DNA of 64,000 nucleotides, taken from contig NZ_VLKZ01000004.1 of NCBI RefSeq assembly GCF_007830185.1, forward strand, positions 96,383 to 160,382, written 5' to 3'. Below the pieces are notes generated by a model. The model was given only the letters and a program-made list of their open reading frames with translations. It did not search any database and was not told the DNA's origin. Source of the stretch: Halalkalibacter nanhaiisediminis (GTDB lineage: Bacteria > Bacillota > Bacilli > Bacillales > Bacillaceae_D). A program made the translations under genes and the position numbers. This document shows positions 8,808 to 18,413 of this stretch, in pieces (the first letter of the stretch is position 1; every line of letters starts with the position of its first letter).

Positions 8808-9443
8808 ATGAAGGTAACAACGAAGGATAAAATGCTGGACGCTGCTGTTAGGTTGTTTCATACTCAAGGCTATGATGGCACTTCTGTTAGAGACATTGCG
8901 ACGAAAGCAAACGTAAATGTTGCACTTGTCTCCTATCATTTTGGAGGGAAGAAAGGGCTATATGAAACGCTTGTGACCCAGTTTTTAGAAGGTTACCTTC
9001 ATGTGATGAAAAGCGAGCTGAATCGTGATTTGTTGTCAGCGAAGGAACAATTGCTGTCGTTACTTAGAGCACTACTTTTATATCAAACAACGAATCACTA
9101 CGTTGCAAGGATGGTTCATCGGGAATTGACCCTTGATTCGATACTTGTTCGTGAATTAATGGCTACGTACCTCAGAAAAGAAAAGCATGATTTTGAGAAC
9201 GTCATTCGTCGAGGAATGAGAACGGGTGAATTTCAGAAGCAGCCAATTGACTTTATTATTATCCATTTGCATACGATGGTGACGATGCCGTATTTGTCGC
9301 CTCATTACTTGCGAGAATTGTACCAAATCACACCTACTGAACCTTATTTTATCGAGCGTTACATGGAGCACATGGAGCGCTGGGTGAAGACATGGCTTTG
9401 TCAAACATCAAAAGCCATGCCTTCAGCGTATCTTGCACTTTAA
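8808..9443 (+). CDS. refZ: TetR-family regulator RefZ (FtsZ regulator)
   Basis: DNA-binding protein of 211 residues with an N-terminal TetR helix-turn-helix (about 1-60; TSVRDIATKANVNVALVSYH) and a helical C-terminal domain. By position between msrC and hisJ it is the counterpart of B. subtilis RefZ (YttP), which binds near-origin motifs and limits FtsZ ring formation at the pole during sporulation. The start at 8808 is preceded by AAGGAAGGGG; an ATG five bases earlier runs straight into a stop. The assignment rests on synteny and fold. Confidence 0.85.
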   Translation: MKVTTKDKMLDAAVRLFHTQGYDGTSVRDIATKANVNVALVSYHFGGKKGLYETLVTQFLEGYLHVMKSELNRDLLSAKEQLLSLLRALLLYQTTNHYVARMVHRELTLDSILVRELMATYLRKEKHDFENVIRRGMRTGEFQKQPIDFIIIHLHTMVTMPYLSPHYLRELYQITPTEPYFIERYMEHMERWVKTWLCQTSKAMPSAYLAL

Positions 9444-9475
9444 TGACTGTATTCACATAAACCTTAATTAAGGAT

Positions 9476-10297
9476 TCAGCGTATTGGTTTAGTAAGCGGG
9501 GCGTGTGGTACGAGCTGATCATGGCCGCTCATCAGTGCACTAACTTGATGGGCATCTGAGCCGTACACAAGAGGGATGTTTAGTTCAATCGCTTGATCGA
9601 TAATATGATCATAAGGGTATGGCTCTTTGCAAAGCGGCTTGACACATCCAGCGCCGTTATAGTCGAGCTCATATCCTTTCTTTTGGATTAGTGAAAGGAT
9701 TTGCGTCGTTTCTTCGTTAAAAAGAGCATTTGTTGGAAACCGCTTATGAAACTTACGGGCCAGTGTAATATGTCCAATTCGCTTAGGTTTAAAATGACCG
9801 ATGTTTGCTTCAATGGATGCTAATACTGTTTGAAAGTAACGTTTGTATACATTTTCGGTTGAACCAAGTAATTGAATTGCTTCGGCAAATGTATCTGGAC
9901 TATAATCTATGCAGAAATAATCCTCGTCTATTTTTAAAAAATGAACGGACAGAATGCTATCATCGAGCAATGACCCGACTTCATTTAAGAAATAGGTTGT
10001 CTCACGTTCAAACCCCTCAATGTAATCAACTTCTAAGCCTAATAAAATATTAAGTTTCCCTTTATACTCTTTTTTCAAAGCTTGGATATGATCTATATAG
10101 CTTTCTAGATGTTTTGGATCCATTCCACTATCTTTTAAGGGAGTAGGGTCAGTGAAGGAAGGCGGAAGTGGTGCGTGTTCGGCAAATGTAATTCCCTTCA
10201 TACCAAGTTTTATTGCCTCTTCGCAATAATCTGCAAGTGAATCCATAGTCCCATGTGGGCACCAAGGTGTATGAACGTGGCCATCATGTATGATCAT
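9476..10297 (-). CDS. hisJ: Histidinol-phosphatase, PHP family
   Basis: Dephosphorylates L-histidinol phosphate in histidine biosynthesis. 273 residues of the PHP metal-dependent phosphoesterase fold, with metal ligands in HVHTPWCPHG (7-16), EVDYIEGFE in the middle and GSDAH near the C-terminus. As in B. subtilis it lies between refZ and ezrA, away from the main his operon. The ATG at 10297 follows a GGAGGAGAG site. The gene points back towards refZ with only about 30 bases between them. Confidence 0.93.
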   Translation of the reverse strand: MIIHDGHVHTPWCPHGTMDSLADYCEEAIKLGMKGITFAEHAPLPPSFTDPTPLKDSGMDPKHLESYIDHIQALKKEYKGKLNILLGLEVDYIEGFERETTYFLNEVGSLLDDSILSVHFLKIDEDYFCIDYSPDTFAEAIQLLGSTENVYKRYFQTVLASIEANIGHFKPKRIGHITLARKFHKRFPTNALFNEETTQILSLIQKKGYELDYNGAGCVKPLCKEPYPYDHIIDQAIELNIPLVYGSDAHQVSALMSGHDQLVPHAPLTKPIR

Positions 10298-10559
10298 CTT
10301 ATCTCTCCTCCTATGTCGATACCCTTAAAAAAAGCATACAAAGTCGCATTTTCATGGTATCATAATACTGATCAAAATCGTAAAAAACATAAAAACTTTA
10401 TAAAAATTGTCATGATATAGAGGATATTTGTTTTTTTTGGAGAAACAACAAGAAGTGCCGTAATAAACGAGTTGGTTTAAACGCTATTGGCGTTCATCAC
10501 AGAGTGAAATGAGGCCTTCATTACAACGATTATAAGGAGCATAAGAAGGGAGTCCTCAC

Positions 10560-12248
10560 ATGTCTTACCTTATTTATACGGCGATCGCCGTTATTGCTAT
10601 TTTAGTTATTGTTAGTGCAATCTTTAGAAAACGAACGTATAAAGAAGTCGATCGATTAGAGGAATGGAAAAATGAGATTATTAATCGAGCCATCCCCGAT
10701 GAAATTGGTAAGGTTAAGCAGCTTCAAATGTCAGGGCAAACGGAAGAGAAATTTGAAGAATGGCGAAATGAATGGGATGATATTGTCGTAACCATTTTGC
10801 CTCAAATTGAAGAGCAGTTGTTTGATATCGAAGAGCTGGCAACGAAAAATCGCTTTAATAACGCGAAGCAATTGATTACCACGGTTGAAAATCGTTTAAA
10901 TGGGATTGAAGTGCAATTAACGCAAATGCTTGGAGAGATCGACCAGCTTGTACAAAGCGAACAGCAAAATCGTACAGAAATTGACGATGTTAAGGCGAGT
11001 TATAAAAAATTGTATGCTGCATTAATGAAGAAGCGAGGGTCGCTTGGACAAGGTCTTGCTGCATTTGATGAGAGGTTTGATAAGGTAAATAACTTATTAA
11101 CATCATTTGACGAAGCTACGGCTGAGGGGAGTTATCTTCAAGCGAGAGATCACCTTGTTGAAGCGAATGATTTGCTTACGGAGACCGAATCGTTATTGGA
11201 GCGTTATCCCAAGTTGTTGGTGCAGATTGAAACGACGATACCTTCAGAAATAAAGAATATTCGTGAAGGTATGGAAGAAATGGAGATTGCAGGATACAAG
11301 CTAGAAGCATTTGCTCTTCATCCACGAATCGACCTATTTCATGAAGAGCTAGTGGCGTTGAAAGAAGAAATGGCTAGCTTAAAGTGTGATGAAGTGGAGC
11401 AACGTTTAAAAGAATTATCAGAGCAGATTGAACAGGTATATGAAGCTTTAGAGTACGAGGTACAATCAAAACAATATGTGACTGATAAGCTATCTGAATT
11501 AAATGAACGAGTAGAGCAAGTGAATCAAAGAAGTGAGGAGTTAGCTCAAGAAACAGAGCAAATTCAGCAAAGTTACCATTTATCTGAAGAACACTTTAAA
11601 GCTCAAGATAAAATGAAAGAGAAGGTATTTGATCTAACGAAGCAGCTGGATGTTTTAGAGGATATGTCTTTAAATGAAAAGCAGACGTTTACATCCATAC
11701 GTGAAATGGTTGACGAGTGGCAAGTAGAAATGGAGAAGCTTTCAACCTCTGTTGAACGTGACAAAGAGTCTCTTTTTGCTCTTAGAGAAGATGAATGGAG
11801 AGCGAAAGAAACACTGCGTACTTTAAGAGATACAATGCTTGAGACGAAACGAATGGTTCAAAAGAGTAATATTCCTGGATTACCTCAGAAATCTCTTATG
11901 CAGCTTGATCAAGCGGAACAGAAGTTAATGGAAGCTTCTGTTCAACTTGAGCAAGTCCCTCTAGAGCTTGGTAGGGTTAATGTCCTTGTGCAAGAAGCTG
12001 TTGGATTGGTTAATGAGAATGAAGAGTTGATAAAAGAAACGATTCATCAAGCTGCATTGGCAGAGAAAATCATTCAATTTGGAAATCGTTACCGAAGTCG
12101 ATCTCAAGCTGTAGAGGCAGGATTGATTGATGCTGAACAATACTTCCGCCAATTTGAATATGAAGAGGCAATTGAATGTGCGGTACAGGTTATTAAAGTA
12201 TATGAACCAGATGTGTTAGAACGTGTAGAAGAATATGTCAGTGCTTAA
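10560..12248 (+). CDS. ezrA: Septation ring regulator EzrA
   Basis: Membrane-anchored negative regulator of Z-ring formation that also joins the divisome. 562 residues, the same length as I recall for the B. subtilis protein. One N-terminal membrane helix (about 3-22, YLIYTAIAVIAILVIVSAIF) puts the N-terminus outside and the long remainder in the cytoplasm. The rest is almost entirely Glu/Lys/Gln-rich spectrin-like coiled coil. Near the C-terminus NRYRSRSQAVEAGL marks the conserved QNR-patch region needed for septal localisation. The ATG follows AAGGGAG. A bidirectional terminator separates it from brnQ. Confidence 0.97.
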   Translation: MSYLIYTAIAVIAILVIVSAIFRKRTYKEVDRLEEWKNEIINRAIPDEIGKVKQLQMSGQTEEKFEEWRNEWDDIVVTILPQIEEQLFDIEELATKNRFNNAKQLITTVENRLNGIEVQLTQMLGEIDQLVQSEQQNRTEIDDVKASYKKLYAALMKKRGSLGQGLAAFDERFDKVNNLLTSFDEATAEGSYLQARDHLVEANDLLTETESLLERYPKLLVQIETTIPSEIKNIREGMEEMEIAGYKLEAFALHPRIDLFHEELVALKEEMASLKCDEVEQRLKELSEQIEQVYEALEYEVQSKQYVTDKLSELNERVEQVNQRSEELAQETEQIQQSYHLSEEHFKAQDKMKEKVFDLTKQLDVLEDMSLNEKQTFTSIREMVDEWQVEMEKLSTSVERDKESLFALREDEWRAKETLRTLRDTMLETKRMVQKSNIPGLPQKSLMQLDQAEQKLMEASVQLEQVPLELGRVNVLVQEAVGLVNENEELIKETIHQAALAEKIIQFGNRYRSRSQAVEAGLIDAEQYFRQFEYEEAIECAVQVIKVYEPDVLERVEEYVSA

Positions 12249-12252
12249 GTTT

Positions 12253-12283
12253 AAAACCAGGACCTGATCAGGGTCCTGGTTTT
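12253..12283. terminator. Bidirectional terminator between ezrA and brnQ
   Basis: Stem AAAACCAGGACC / GGTCCTGGTTTT around a short loop, placed between convergent genes. Confidence 0.88.
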
Positions 12284-12290
12284 ATGTGTT

Positions 12291-13604
12291 TTAACCGTTA
12301 TTTTTATTATGCAGTATTGTGCCGATAATAGCACCAATAATAGAAGGAAGCAACCAACCAACTCCATTTGTGAAAAGTGGAATATTCTCAAAAACAGAAG
12401 AGATTGAGATGATCTCCATTCCAGCTGCGACGAGCCCATCATAAACGCTAATAACACTTGCAAAAGCAATGGATCCGATAAAAGTAGAGCGAGGGATACG
12501 GATAAAAGAATCAATCAACGACAACGTAATTAAGACAATAGCAATTGGATAAATAGCCACAAGAACGGGTAACGAAACGGCAATGAGCTGACTGAGACCT
12601 AGGTTAGCCATTGTCAGACTGAAAAGACATATAACAGCTATAATAACAGGATAAGAAAGCCCGTTAAACCGTTGTGTTAAAAATTCTCCGCAAGCAGAGA
12701 CAAGTCCAATTGATGTTGTTAAGCATGCGAGTATGATAACCAAGGCCAATAAGACTGTACCAACTGGTCCAAATAACGAAGCTGTTATAGAAGAAAGGAT
12801 AGCTCCTCCATTATCTAAATGTCCAATTGTTTCGACACTTGTAGCACCAAGATAAGCTAGTGCTACATACACAAAGGAAAGGCCTAATCCTGCAACAATA
12901 CCAGCTTTAATCGTGTAAGCACGAAGCGCTACTTGCTGAACAATTTCTTTTTCCTTTAATCGGTTTATAATCACAATTCCAAAAACAAGAGCAGCAATTG
13001 CGTCCATTGTTAAGTAGCCTTCGAGAAAGCCACTGAAGAAAGGACTGCTAGAATACTTATCGACAGCAGGCTCTAATTGACCAAGTGGTGAAGCGACACC
13101 ACGAACTGAGATAATAGCAATAAAAATCAAGAGCAGAGGTGTTAATACTTTACCAACTCGATCGACTAGCTTCGCGGGATTAAGAGCTAGCCAAAAAGTA
13201 AGTAAAAAGAAAACAAAAGTGGAGATAAATAAACTCCAACCATTTTGACTCGAACTTGTTAGAAAAGGAACAACACCAATTTCATATACGACTGTTCCTG
13301 TACGAGGAATTCCAAAAAAAGGACCAATCGCTAAATAAACGACAATGGGGAAAATCATAGCAAATAAAGGATGCACTTTTGATGAGAGTTGGTGAAGATC
13401 CCCTTTAACTTGTGAAATCGTGATGACAGCAAGCAGAGGCAATCCGACCCCCGTGACGAGAAAACCTAAAATAGCTAACCAGATGTCTTCACCTGCCTGT
13501 TGTCCTAGTAAGGGAGGAAAAATTAAATTTCCAGCTCCTAGAAATAATGCGAACATTAAGAAACCGAGTGCGGCGATTTCTTTTAATGGTAATGTTTGTT
13601 TCAT
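12291..13604 (-). CDS. brnQ: Branched-chain amino acid transporter (LIVCS family)
   Basis: Sodium-coupled importer of leucine, isoleucine and valine in the cell membrane. 437 residues with about 12 hydrophobic helices and the family start motif around FALFLGAGNLIFPP. The ATG at 13604 is preceded by GGAGG. B. subtilis has its relative BraB in the same place between ezrA and the nifS-like gene. Transcription is divergent from the downstream desulfurase gene. I see no T-box in its leader. Confidence 0.94.
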   Translation of the reverse strand: MKQTLPLKEIAALGFLMFALFLGAGNLIFPPLLGQQAGEDIWLAILGFLVTGVGLPLLAVITISQVKGDLHQLSSKVHPLFAMIFPIVVYLAIGPFFGIPRTGTVVYEIGVVPFLTSSSQNGWSLFISTFVFFLLTFWLALNPAKLVDRVGKVLTPLLLIFIAIISVRGVASPLGQLEPAVDKYSSSPFFSGFLEGYLTMDAIAALVFGIVIINRLKEKEIVQQVALRAYTIKAGIVAGLGLSFVYVALAYLGATSVETIGHLDNGGAILSSITASLFGPVGTVLLALVIILACLTTSIGLVSACGEFLTQRFNGLSYPVIIAVICLFSLTMANLGLSQLIAVSLPVLVAIYPIAIVLITLSLIDSFIRIPRSTFIGSIAFASVISVYDGLVAAGMEIISISSVFENIPLFTNGVGWLLPSIIGAIIGTILHNKNNG

Positions 13605-13761
13605 GTTGTATCCTCCAGCGTGTGTTGTTTAAACGTCTACCTAAAAAAAAACCGTCACTAATCGTATCATAAATAAGGGCACGATTGAACAAAAGAAAAA
13701 ATGAAAAGGTTGAAATGATGAAAATAGTTACCAAAATGCATCTCGATCTTGTTATTTAGAC

Positions 13762-13793
13762 ATTTTGTGCTAACATATATGAATGCACAAAAT
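13762..13793. promoter_or_regulatory. Perfect inverted repeat upstream of the cysteine desulfurase gene
   Basis: ATTTTGTGC (13762-13770) and its exact complement GCACAAAAT (13785-13793) flank 14 bases. The element lies 44-75 bases before the desulfurase start and could be an operator or an RNA hairpin. I do not recognise a regulator for it. Confidence 0.55.
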
Positions 13794-13836
13794 TAGAACG
13801 GGGTTTTTAAAATAAGATGAGGAGGTTAGCGAATCG

Positions 13837-14979
13837 ATGATTTATTTAGATAATAGTGCGACGACAAAACCTTATAATGAAGTTGTCGAGACATATGCAA
13901 AGGTAGCAACTACTTATTTCGGTAATCCATCATCTCTCCACTCTCTTGGTATGCAAGCAGAAGGACTTATGCTCGAATCGCGTAATCGGATAGCTGGTCT
14001 CCTTGGTGTGAAAGTAAATGAAATTATTTTTACTTCTGGTGGAACAGAAGGGAATAATTTAGCGATAAAAGGTACAGCGTATGCACGTAAAAAACGTGGG
14101 AAACATTTGATAACCACTGTAATCGAGCATCCATCTGTGCATGAAACGTTTAGTCAGCTTGAGCAAGAAGGATATGAAGTAACATATCTCCCTGTTGATC
14201 ATGAAGGAAGAGTAAATGTGGAGCAGGTTGTCTCTGCTATTCGTCCTGATACCATTCTTGTTTCGATTATTCATGTTAATAATGAAGTTGGAACGGTTCA
14301 ACCGATTGAAGAGATCGGAAAACGTTTGAAAGAATATCAGAATGTCTATTTTCATGTTGACCATGTTCAAGGGATATCAAAAGTTCCCTTGTCATTTCAT
14401 CAGGCCAATATTGATTTATGCACATGTTCAGCTCACAAATTCCATGGAATGAAGGGGACTGGATTTTTGTTTGTACGTGAAGGCGTAAGATTAGCATCCC
14501 TTCTTCATGGTGGAGAACAAGAAAATAGATTTCGAGCAGGAACGGAAAATGTAGCGGGTATTGTTGCGATGGCAAAAGCGTTAAGGCTTGTAAAAGATCA
14601 AGAAAACACAAAGTATGCACAGCTTTATGAGCTTCGAGAACAATTTGTCCGTGAGCTAAGAAAAATTGATGGCGTTGTTCTCAATAGCCCAATGGCAAAA
14701 GCGGCCTCTCATATTGTTAATTTTTCAATTCCAGGTGCAAAGCCAGAAGTAGTCGTCCAGTCTTTGACTACAAAAAAAATCTATGTATCTACAAAATCCG
14801 CTTGTTCATCAAAGCTATCGGCACCTAGTCACGTTTTAATGGCAATGGGTTTAGGAGAAGAAAGAGCCGCCTCTGGTGTTCGTGTCAGCTTTTCTTATGA
14901 GACAACAGCAGCTGAACTTAAATGCCTGCTGCAAGAGCTTCATTCTTTAATTCCAGAATTGTTGGAGGTTGTCAGATAA
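13837..14979 (+). CDS. nifZ: Cysteine desulfurase dedicated to ThiI
   Basis: PLP enzyme that moves sulfur from cysteine onto its own cysteine as persulfide. 380 residues; the PLP lysine is Lys201 in SAHKFHG and the catalytic cysteine is Cys323 in KSACSSK. It overlaps thiI by one base (TAATG), so the pair is translationally coupled. In B. subtilis the equivalent (NifZ/IscSB) supplies sulfur to ThiI for 4-thiouridine in tRNA, and the context here says the same. The start follows GAGGAGG. A 9-bp inverted repeat sits in its promoter region. Confidence 0.94.
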   Translation: MIYLDNSATTKPYNEVVETYAKVATTYFGNPSSLHSLGMQAEGLMLESRNRIAGLLGVKVNEIIFTSGGTEGNNLAIKGTAYARKKRGKHLITTVIEHPSVHETFSQLEQEGYEVTYLPVDHEGRVNVEQVVSAIRPDTILVSIIHVNNEVGTVQPIEEIGKRLKEYQNVYFHVDHVQGISKVPLSFHQANIDLCTCSAHKFHGMKGTGFLFVREGVRLASLLHGGEQENRFRAGTENVAGIVAMAKALRLVKDQENTKYAQLYELREQFVRELRKIDGVVLNSPMAKAASHIVNFSIPGAKPEVVVQSLTTKKIYVSTKSACSSKLSAPSHVLMAMGLGEERAASGVRVSFSYETTAAELKCLLQELHSLIPELLEVVR

Positions 14980-16184
14980 TGCAATATGATCATATTTTAG
15001 TTCGCTTTGGTGAACTTGCATTAAAAGGAAAAAATCGTTCTGTTTTTGAAAAACAGTTACTTCAAAATATTAAAATGAACCTAAAGGCTTTTTCTCGACT
15101 TAACATTACTCGGACATTTGGCCGTATTATTGTTGAGTTAAATGATGAGAACCATGAGCCAGTTGTCGAAAAGCTAAAATCTATTTTTGGTATCCATTCA
15201 TTTAGTTTGGCTTTTAAAGTGGAGAATGAGCTATCTGCGATTCAGCAGGCAGCTTTAGAAGTGTTGAAAGGACACGAGACACCTGTCCGCACATTTAAAA
15301 TAAGCTCTAGACGTGCTTATAAGCAATTTCCACTTGATTCGCAGCGTTTAAATTATGAGGTTGGTGGATACGTTCTGACTCATACAGATGATATTACAGT
15401 CGATGTGCATCACCCTGATGTCAATATTACTGTTGAAGTTCGTGAAACAGCTACCTATGTTACATCGGGTTCATACCAAGGTCCAGGTGGATTACCTGTA
15501 GGAACAGGTGGTAAAGTTTTATTGATGCTCTCAGGAGGAATTGATAGTCCTGTAGCTGGTTATTTGACAATGAAGCGTGGCGCAAAAATAGAAGCGATTC
15601 ATTTTCATAGTCCACCCTATACAAATGAACGTGCGAAACAAAAAGTAATCGACTTAGCAAAGACATTAACAAAGTTTGGAAGCAATGTCACTTTACATCT
15701 TGTTCCATTTACGGACATGCAAAAGCATATCCATTCTCAAATACCAAGTAGTCTTCAAATGACGATTATGCGTCGCATGATGATGAGGATTAGTGAGCAA
15801 ATCGCGCAGCAAAGGGGAATTTTAGCTCTAGCTACAGGTGAAAGTCTAGGTCAGGTGGCCAGTCAAACTCTTCATAGTATGAATACAATCAATGAAGTGA
15901 CGAATTTGCCAATTATCCGCCCTTTAGTGACGATGGATAAGCTAGAAGTGATCAAAATTGCCCAAGAGATTGATACGTATGAAACATCAATCTTGCCTTA
16001 TGAGGATTGTTGTACAATTTTCTTGCCTCCTGATTCTAAGACTAGACCAAAGAGAGAGCAAGCAAATAAGTTTGAACAATATGTTGAAACAGACAAGTAT
16101 GTAAAAGATGCTGTAGAAAGAACGGAAACGATCGTCATAACGAGTCAAACTCAAATGAATCATGAAGTGGATGATTTGTTTTAA
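14979..16184 (+). CDS. thiI: tRNA 4-thiouridine synthase ThiI
   Basis: Adenylates U8 of tRNA and inserts sulfur to make 4-thiouridine. 401 residues. It has an N-terminal ferredoxin-like region, a THUMP domain (about 60-165) and a PP-loop ATPase domain with SGGIDSP at 185-191. Cys344 in the EDCCTIF motif matches the catalytic cysteine of the E. coli enzyme, while the C-terminal rhodanese domain is absent as in other Bacilli, so persulfide must come directly from the adjacent desulfurase. The open frame extends upstream, but the ATG at 14979 is chosen from the GGAGG at 14964-14968 and the usual length. Confidence 0.96.
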   Translation: MQYDHILVRFGELALKGKNRSVFEKQLLQNIKMNLKAFSRLNITRTFGRIIVELNDENHEPVVEKLKSIFGIHSFSLAFKVENELSAIQQAALEVLKGHETPVRTFKISSRRAYKQFPLDSQRLNYEVGGYVLTHTDDITVDVHHPDVNITVEVRETATYVTSGSYQGPGGLPVGTGGKVLLMLSGGIDSPVAGYLTMKRGAKIEAIHFHSPPYTNERAKQKVIDLAKTLTKFGSNVTLHLVPFTDMQKHIHSQIPSSLQMTIMRRMMMRISEQIAQQRGILALATGESLGQVASQTLHSMNTINEVTNLPIIRPLVTMDKLEVIKIAQEIDTYETSILPYEDCCTIFLPPDSKTRPKREQANKFEQYVETDKYVKDAVERTETIVITSQTQMNHEVDDLF

Positions 16185-16233
16185 GTTGATCTTATAAACA
16201 TGTAAATTCACAGCAATTACCAGCAATACTATT

Positions 16234-16263
16234 GCATGTTTTTCTTCCTTTAGACTCATTCTA
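16234..16263 (+). promoter_or_regulatory. Sigma-G promoter of sspA
   Basis: GCATG (16234-16238), an 18-bp spacer and CATTCTA (16257-16263). This fits the forespore sigma-G consensus GHATR-18-CATTMTA at every position, with transcription starting just before the sspA ribosome binding site. Confidence 0.85.
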
Positions 16264-16287
16264 TGAGTACAGAAGGAGGTGAGAAAC

Positions 16288-16506
16288 ATGGCTGGAAACA
16301 ATAGTGGCGGTAATAGCAGTAATCAATTGCTTGTACCTGGTGTACAACAAGCGCTTGATCAAATGAAATATGAAATTGCTACTGAATTCGGAGTTCAGCT
16401 TGGACCAGACTCTACATCACGTGCCAACGGTTCTGTCGGTGGTGAGATCACAAAACGTCTTGTTCAAATGGCTGAGCAACAAATGAGTGGCTACCAACAA
16501 CAATAA
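16288..16506 (+). CDS. sspA: Alpha/beta-type small acid-soluble spore protein
   Basis: Coats and protects DNA in the dormant spore and is degraded at germination. 72 residues with the two conserved SASP segments; the germination protease site lies in YEIATEFGV and the C-terminal DNA-binding part in [13 protein letters not shown]. The N-terminus is Asn/Gly/Ser-rich. The start at 16288 is set by AGAAGGAGGTG seven bases upstream; a GTG nine bases earlier overlaps that site and is rejected. The perfect sigma-G promoter and position after thiI agree with B. subtilis sspA. Confidence 0.96.
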   Translation: MAGNNSGGNSSNQLLVPGVQQALDQMKYEIATEFGVQLGPDSTSRANGSVGGEITKRLVQMAEQQMSGYQQQ

Positions 16507-16526
16507 TTATTTATATCATGGCTGTA

Positions 16527-16559
16527 GGAGAGTGAATCATTCACTCTCCTTATTTATTT
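16527..16559 (+). terminator. sspA terminator
   Basis: Stem GGAGAGTGA / TCACTCTCC followed by a T-rich stretch. Confidence 0.85.
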
Positions 16560-16670
16560 TTATGATGGGGTATGATTCCATTTTGTTCTATTAAAATTGA
16601 GAAATTAAATATTCAAATAAATAATTCAATTCTGTATAATAGGAGTAGCAGATGACAAAGGGGGAGAACG

Positions 16671-18257
16671 ATGAACCGAGAACAATTGATTGCACCAGAG
16701 CAGTATAATTTGTTTCAAGAGGTTGAAGCATTTGCTAATGATACTGAACGTTTAGCAATTCGTTGGACAAATGAAGCTGGCGATCGCAGAGATGTCACAT
16801 ATCCACAGCTTGTTGCAAAGACGAACCAATTTGCTAATGCTTTAACAAAAAATGGTCTTTCGCGAGGGGATAAGGTTTTACTTATCCTACCTAAAATTCC
16901 TGAAGCTTATTTTACTTATCTGGCTTGTTTAAAAGCAGGATTAGTGATTATTCCATGTTCTGAAATGCTACGAGCAAAAGATTTAAGCTATCGTATTGAA
17001 CACGCCGAGGCAAAAGCGGTTATTGCATACGCTGAATTTATTTCAGAAATGAATTTAATAAAAGAAGATCAATCATCATTAGAAATGAAGTGGATTGTTG
17101 GAGGGTCTTCTGAAGGCTGGAACAATCTAAGTGAGATAGCTAATGATGAAAGCGATTTCTTTAAAGGGCCAGCGACAAAGAGAGATGAAATGGCGTTTCT
17201 TCCTTATACGTCTGGGACCACAGGAAATCCAAAAGCAGTTGTACATACTCATGGATGGGCGTATGCTCATTTACAGGTAGCTTCTAAAATGTGGTTAGAT
17301 GTTCAAGAAGGGGACATCGTTTGGGCGACTGCTGCACCAGGTTGGCAGAAATGGATTTGGAGTCCGTTTTTATCGACAATTGGAGTAGGAGCCACAGCCT
17401 ACGTGTATCACGGTCGATTTGAACCAAATGATTATCTTCAACGCTTACAGGATGAAAAAATCAATGTTCTCTGTTGTACACCGACAGAATATCGTTTGAT
17501 GGCAAAGGTTGATAACATTGAGCGTTTTTCATTGCCACATCTGAAAAGTACGGTATCCGCAGGTGAACCGTTGAATCGACAAGTGATTGAAACGTTTAAA
17601 AAGACGTTTAACGTCGAGGTTCGTGACGGGTATGGGCAAACAGAAAATACGTTATTGATTGGTACACTGAAGGGTATGGAAATTAAGCCTGGGTCAATGG
17701 GGAAACCAACACCAGGTAATGAAGTGACGATTATTAATGAGGACGGGCAGCCTGTTAAGCCAGGTGAAGTAGGAGACATCGCTGTTCATAAAGACGCTCC
17801 AGCTTTATTTAAGGAATATTATAAGGATCCTGAACGAACTGCCATGGCTTTCAGGGGAGATTATTATATGACTGGTGACCAAGCAAAATTAGATGAAAAT
17901 GGTTATTTTTGGTTTGAAGGTCGAAGTGATGATATTATTATTAGTTCTGGTTACACAATTGGACCATTTGAGGTTGAGGACGCCCTGACGAAACATCCAG
18001 CTGTACGTGAATGTGCGGTAGTCGCTAGTCCTGATGAAGTAAGAGGAAATGTCGTAAAAGCATTTGTTATTCTTCGAAATGATCAGGATACAGGCAGCGA
18101 TGAGTTGATTAAAGAGCTACAAGAGCATGTGAAGCAAATGACTGCACCTTACAAGTACCCACGAAAGATTGAGTTCGTAAAGGAATTGCCGAAAACGACT
18201 TCTGGAAAAATCAGAAGAGTGGAGCTAAGACAACTAGAAAGAAAGAGACATGTGTAA
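16671..18257 (+). CDS. ytcI: Acyl-CoA synthetase, AMP-forming (YtcI/MbcS type)
   Basis: Activates a carboxylic acid to acyl-AMP and then acyl-CoA. 528 residues of the ANL superfamily. The P-loop-like motif is YTSGTTGNPKAV (about 180), the A5 motif GYGQTE is present, and the C-terminal lysine lies in KTTSGKIRR. It matches the YtcI position in B. subtilis. The S. aureus relative MbcS activates branched short-chain acids such as 2-methylbutyrate for membrane lipid synthesis; the same substrate is likely here but not shown by sequence. Start follows AAAGGGGGAG. Confidence 0.88.
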   Translation: MNREQLIAPEQYNLFQEVEAFANDTERLAIRWTNEAGDRRDVTYPQLVAKTNQFANALTKNGLSRGDKVLLILPKIPEAYFTYLACLKAGLVIIPCSEMLRAKDLSYRIEHAEAKAVIAYAEFISEMNLIKEDQSSLEMKWIVGGSSEGWNNLSEIANDESDFFKGPATKRDEMAFLPYTSGTTGNPKAVVHTHGWAYAHLQVASKMWLDVQEGDIVWATAAPGWQKWIWSPFLSTIGVGATAYVYHGRFEPNDYLQRLQDEKINVLCCTPTEYRLMAKVDNIERFSLPHLKSTVSAGEPLNRQVIETFKKTFNVEVRDGYGQTENTLLIGTLKGMEIKPGSMGKPTPGNEVTIINEDGQPVKPGEVGDIAVHKDAPALFKEYYKDPERTAMAFRGDYYMTGDQAKLDENGYFWFEGRSDDIIISSGYTIGPFEVEDALTKHPAVRECAVVASPDEVRGNVVKAFVILRNDQDTGSDELIKELQEHVKQMTAPYKYPRKIEFVKELPKTTSGKIRRVELRQLERKRHV

Positions 18258-18298
18258 ATCATTTTTGATCAAAACTTTTGTAAGTTGATCAGATGAAG

Positions 18299-18328
18299 AA
18301 GGCTGACTATTCATGGTCAGCCTTTTTT
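18299..18328 (+). terminator. Terminator after the acyl-CoA synthetase gene
   Basis: Stem AAGGCTGAC / GTCAGCCTT followed by a run of T. Confidence 0.9.
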
Positions 18329-18413
18329 ACATGGCAGGCATATGCATTGCGTCTAGTCATATATTCTGGCACCATAAGGGAATAATTAGGATCAGAGAAG
18401 GAGAGAGGAATGA

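Noticed and set aside
9462-9473. CCTTAATTAAGG palindrome between refZ and hisJ as a terminator
   Set aside because: Too short and AT-rich and without a T run; it may be a chance palindrome.
13489-13734. 81-codon minus-strand ORF overlapping the brnQ start
   Set aside because: Out of frame with brnQ, no ribosome site; brnQ has a strong one.
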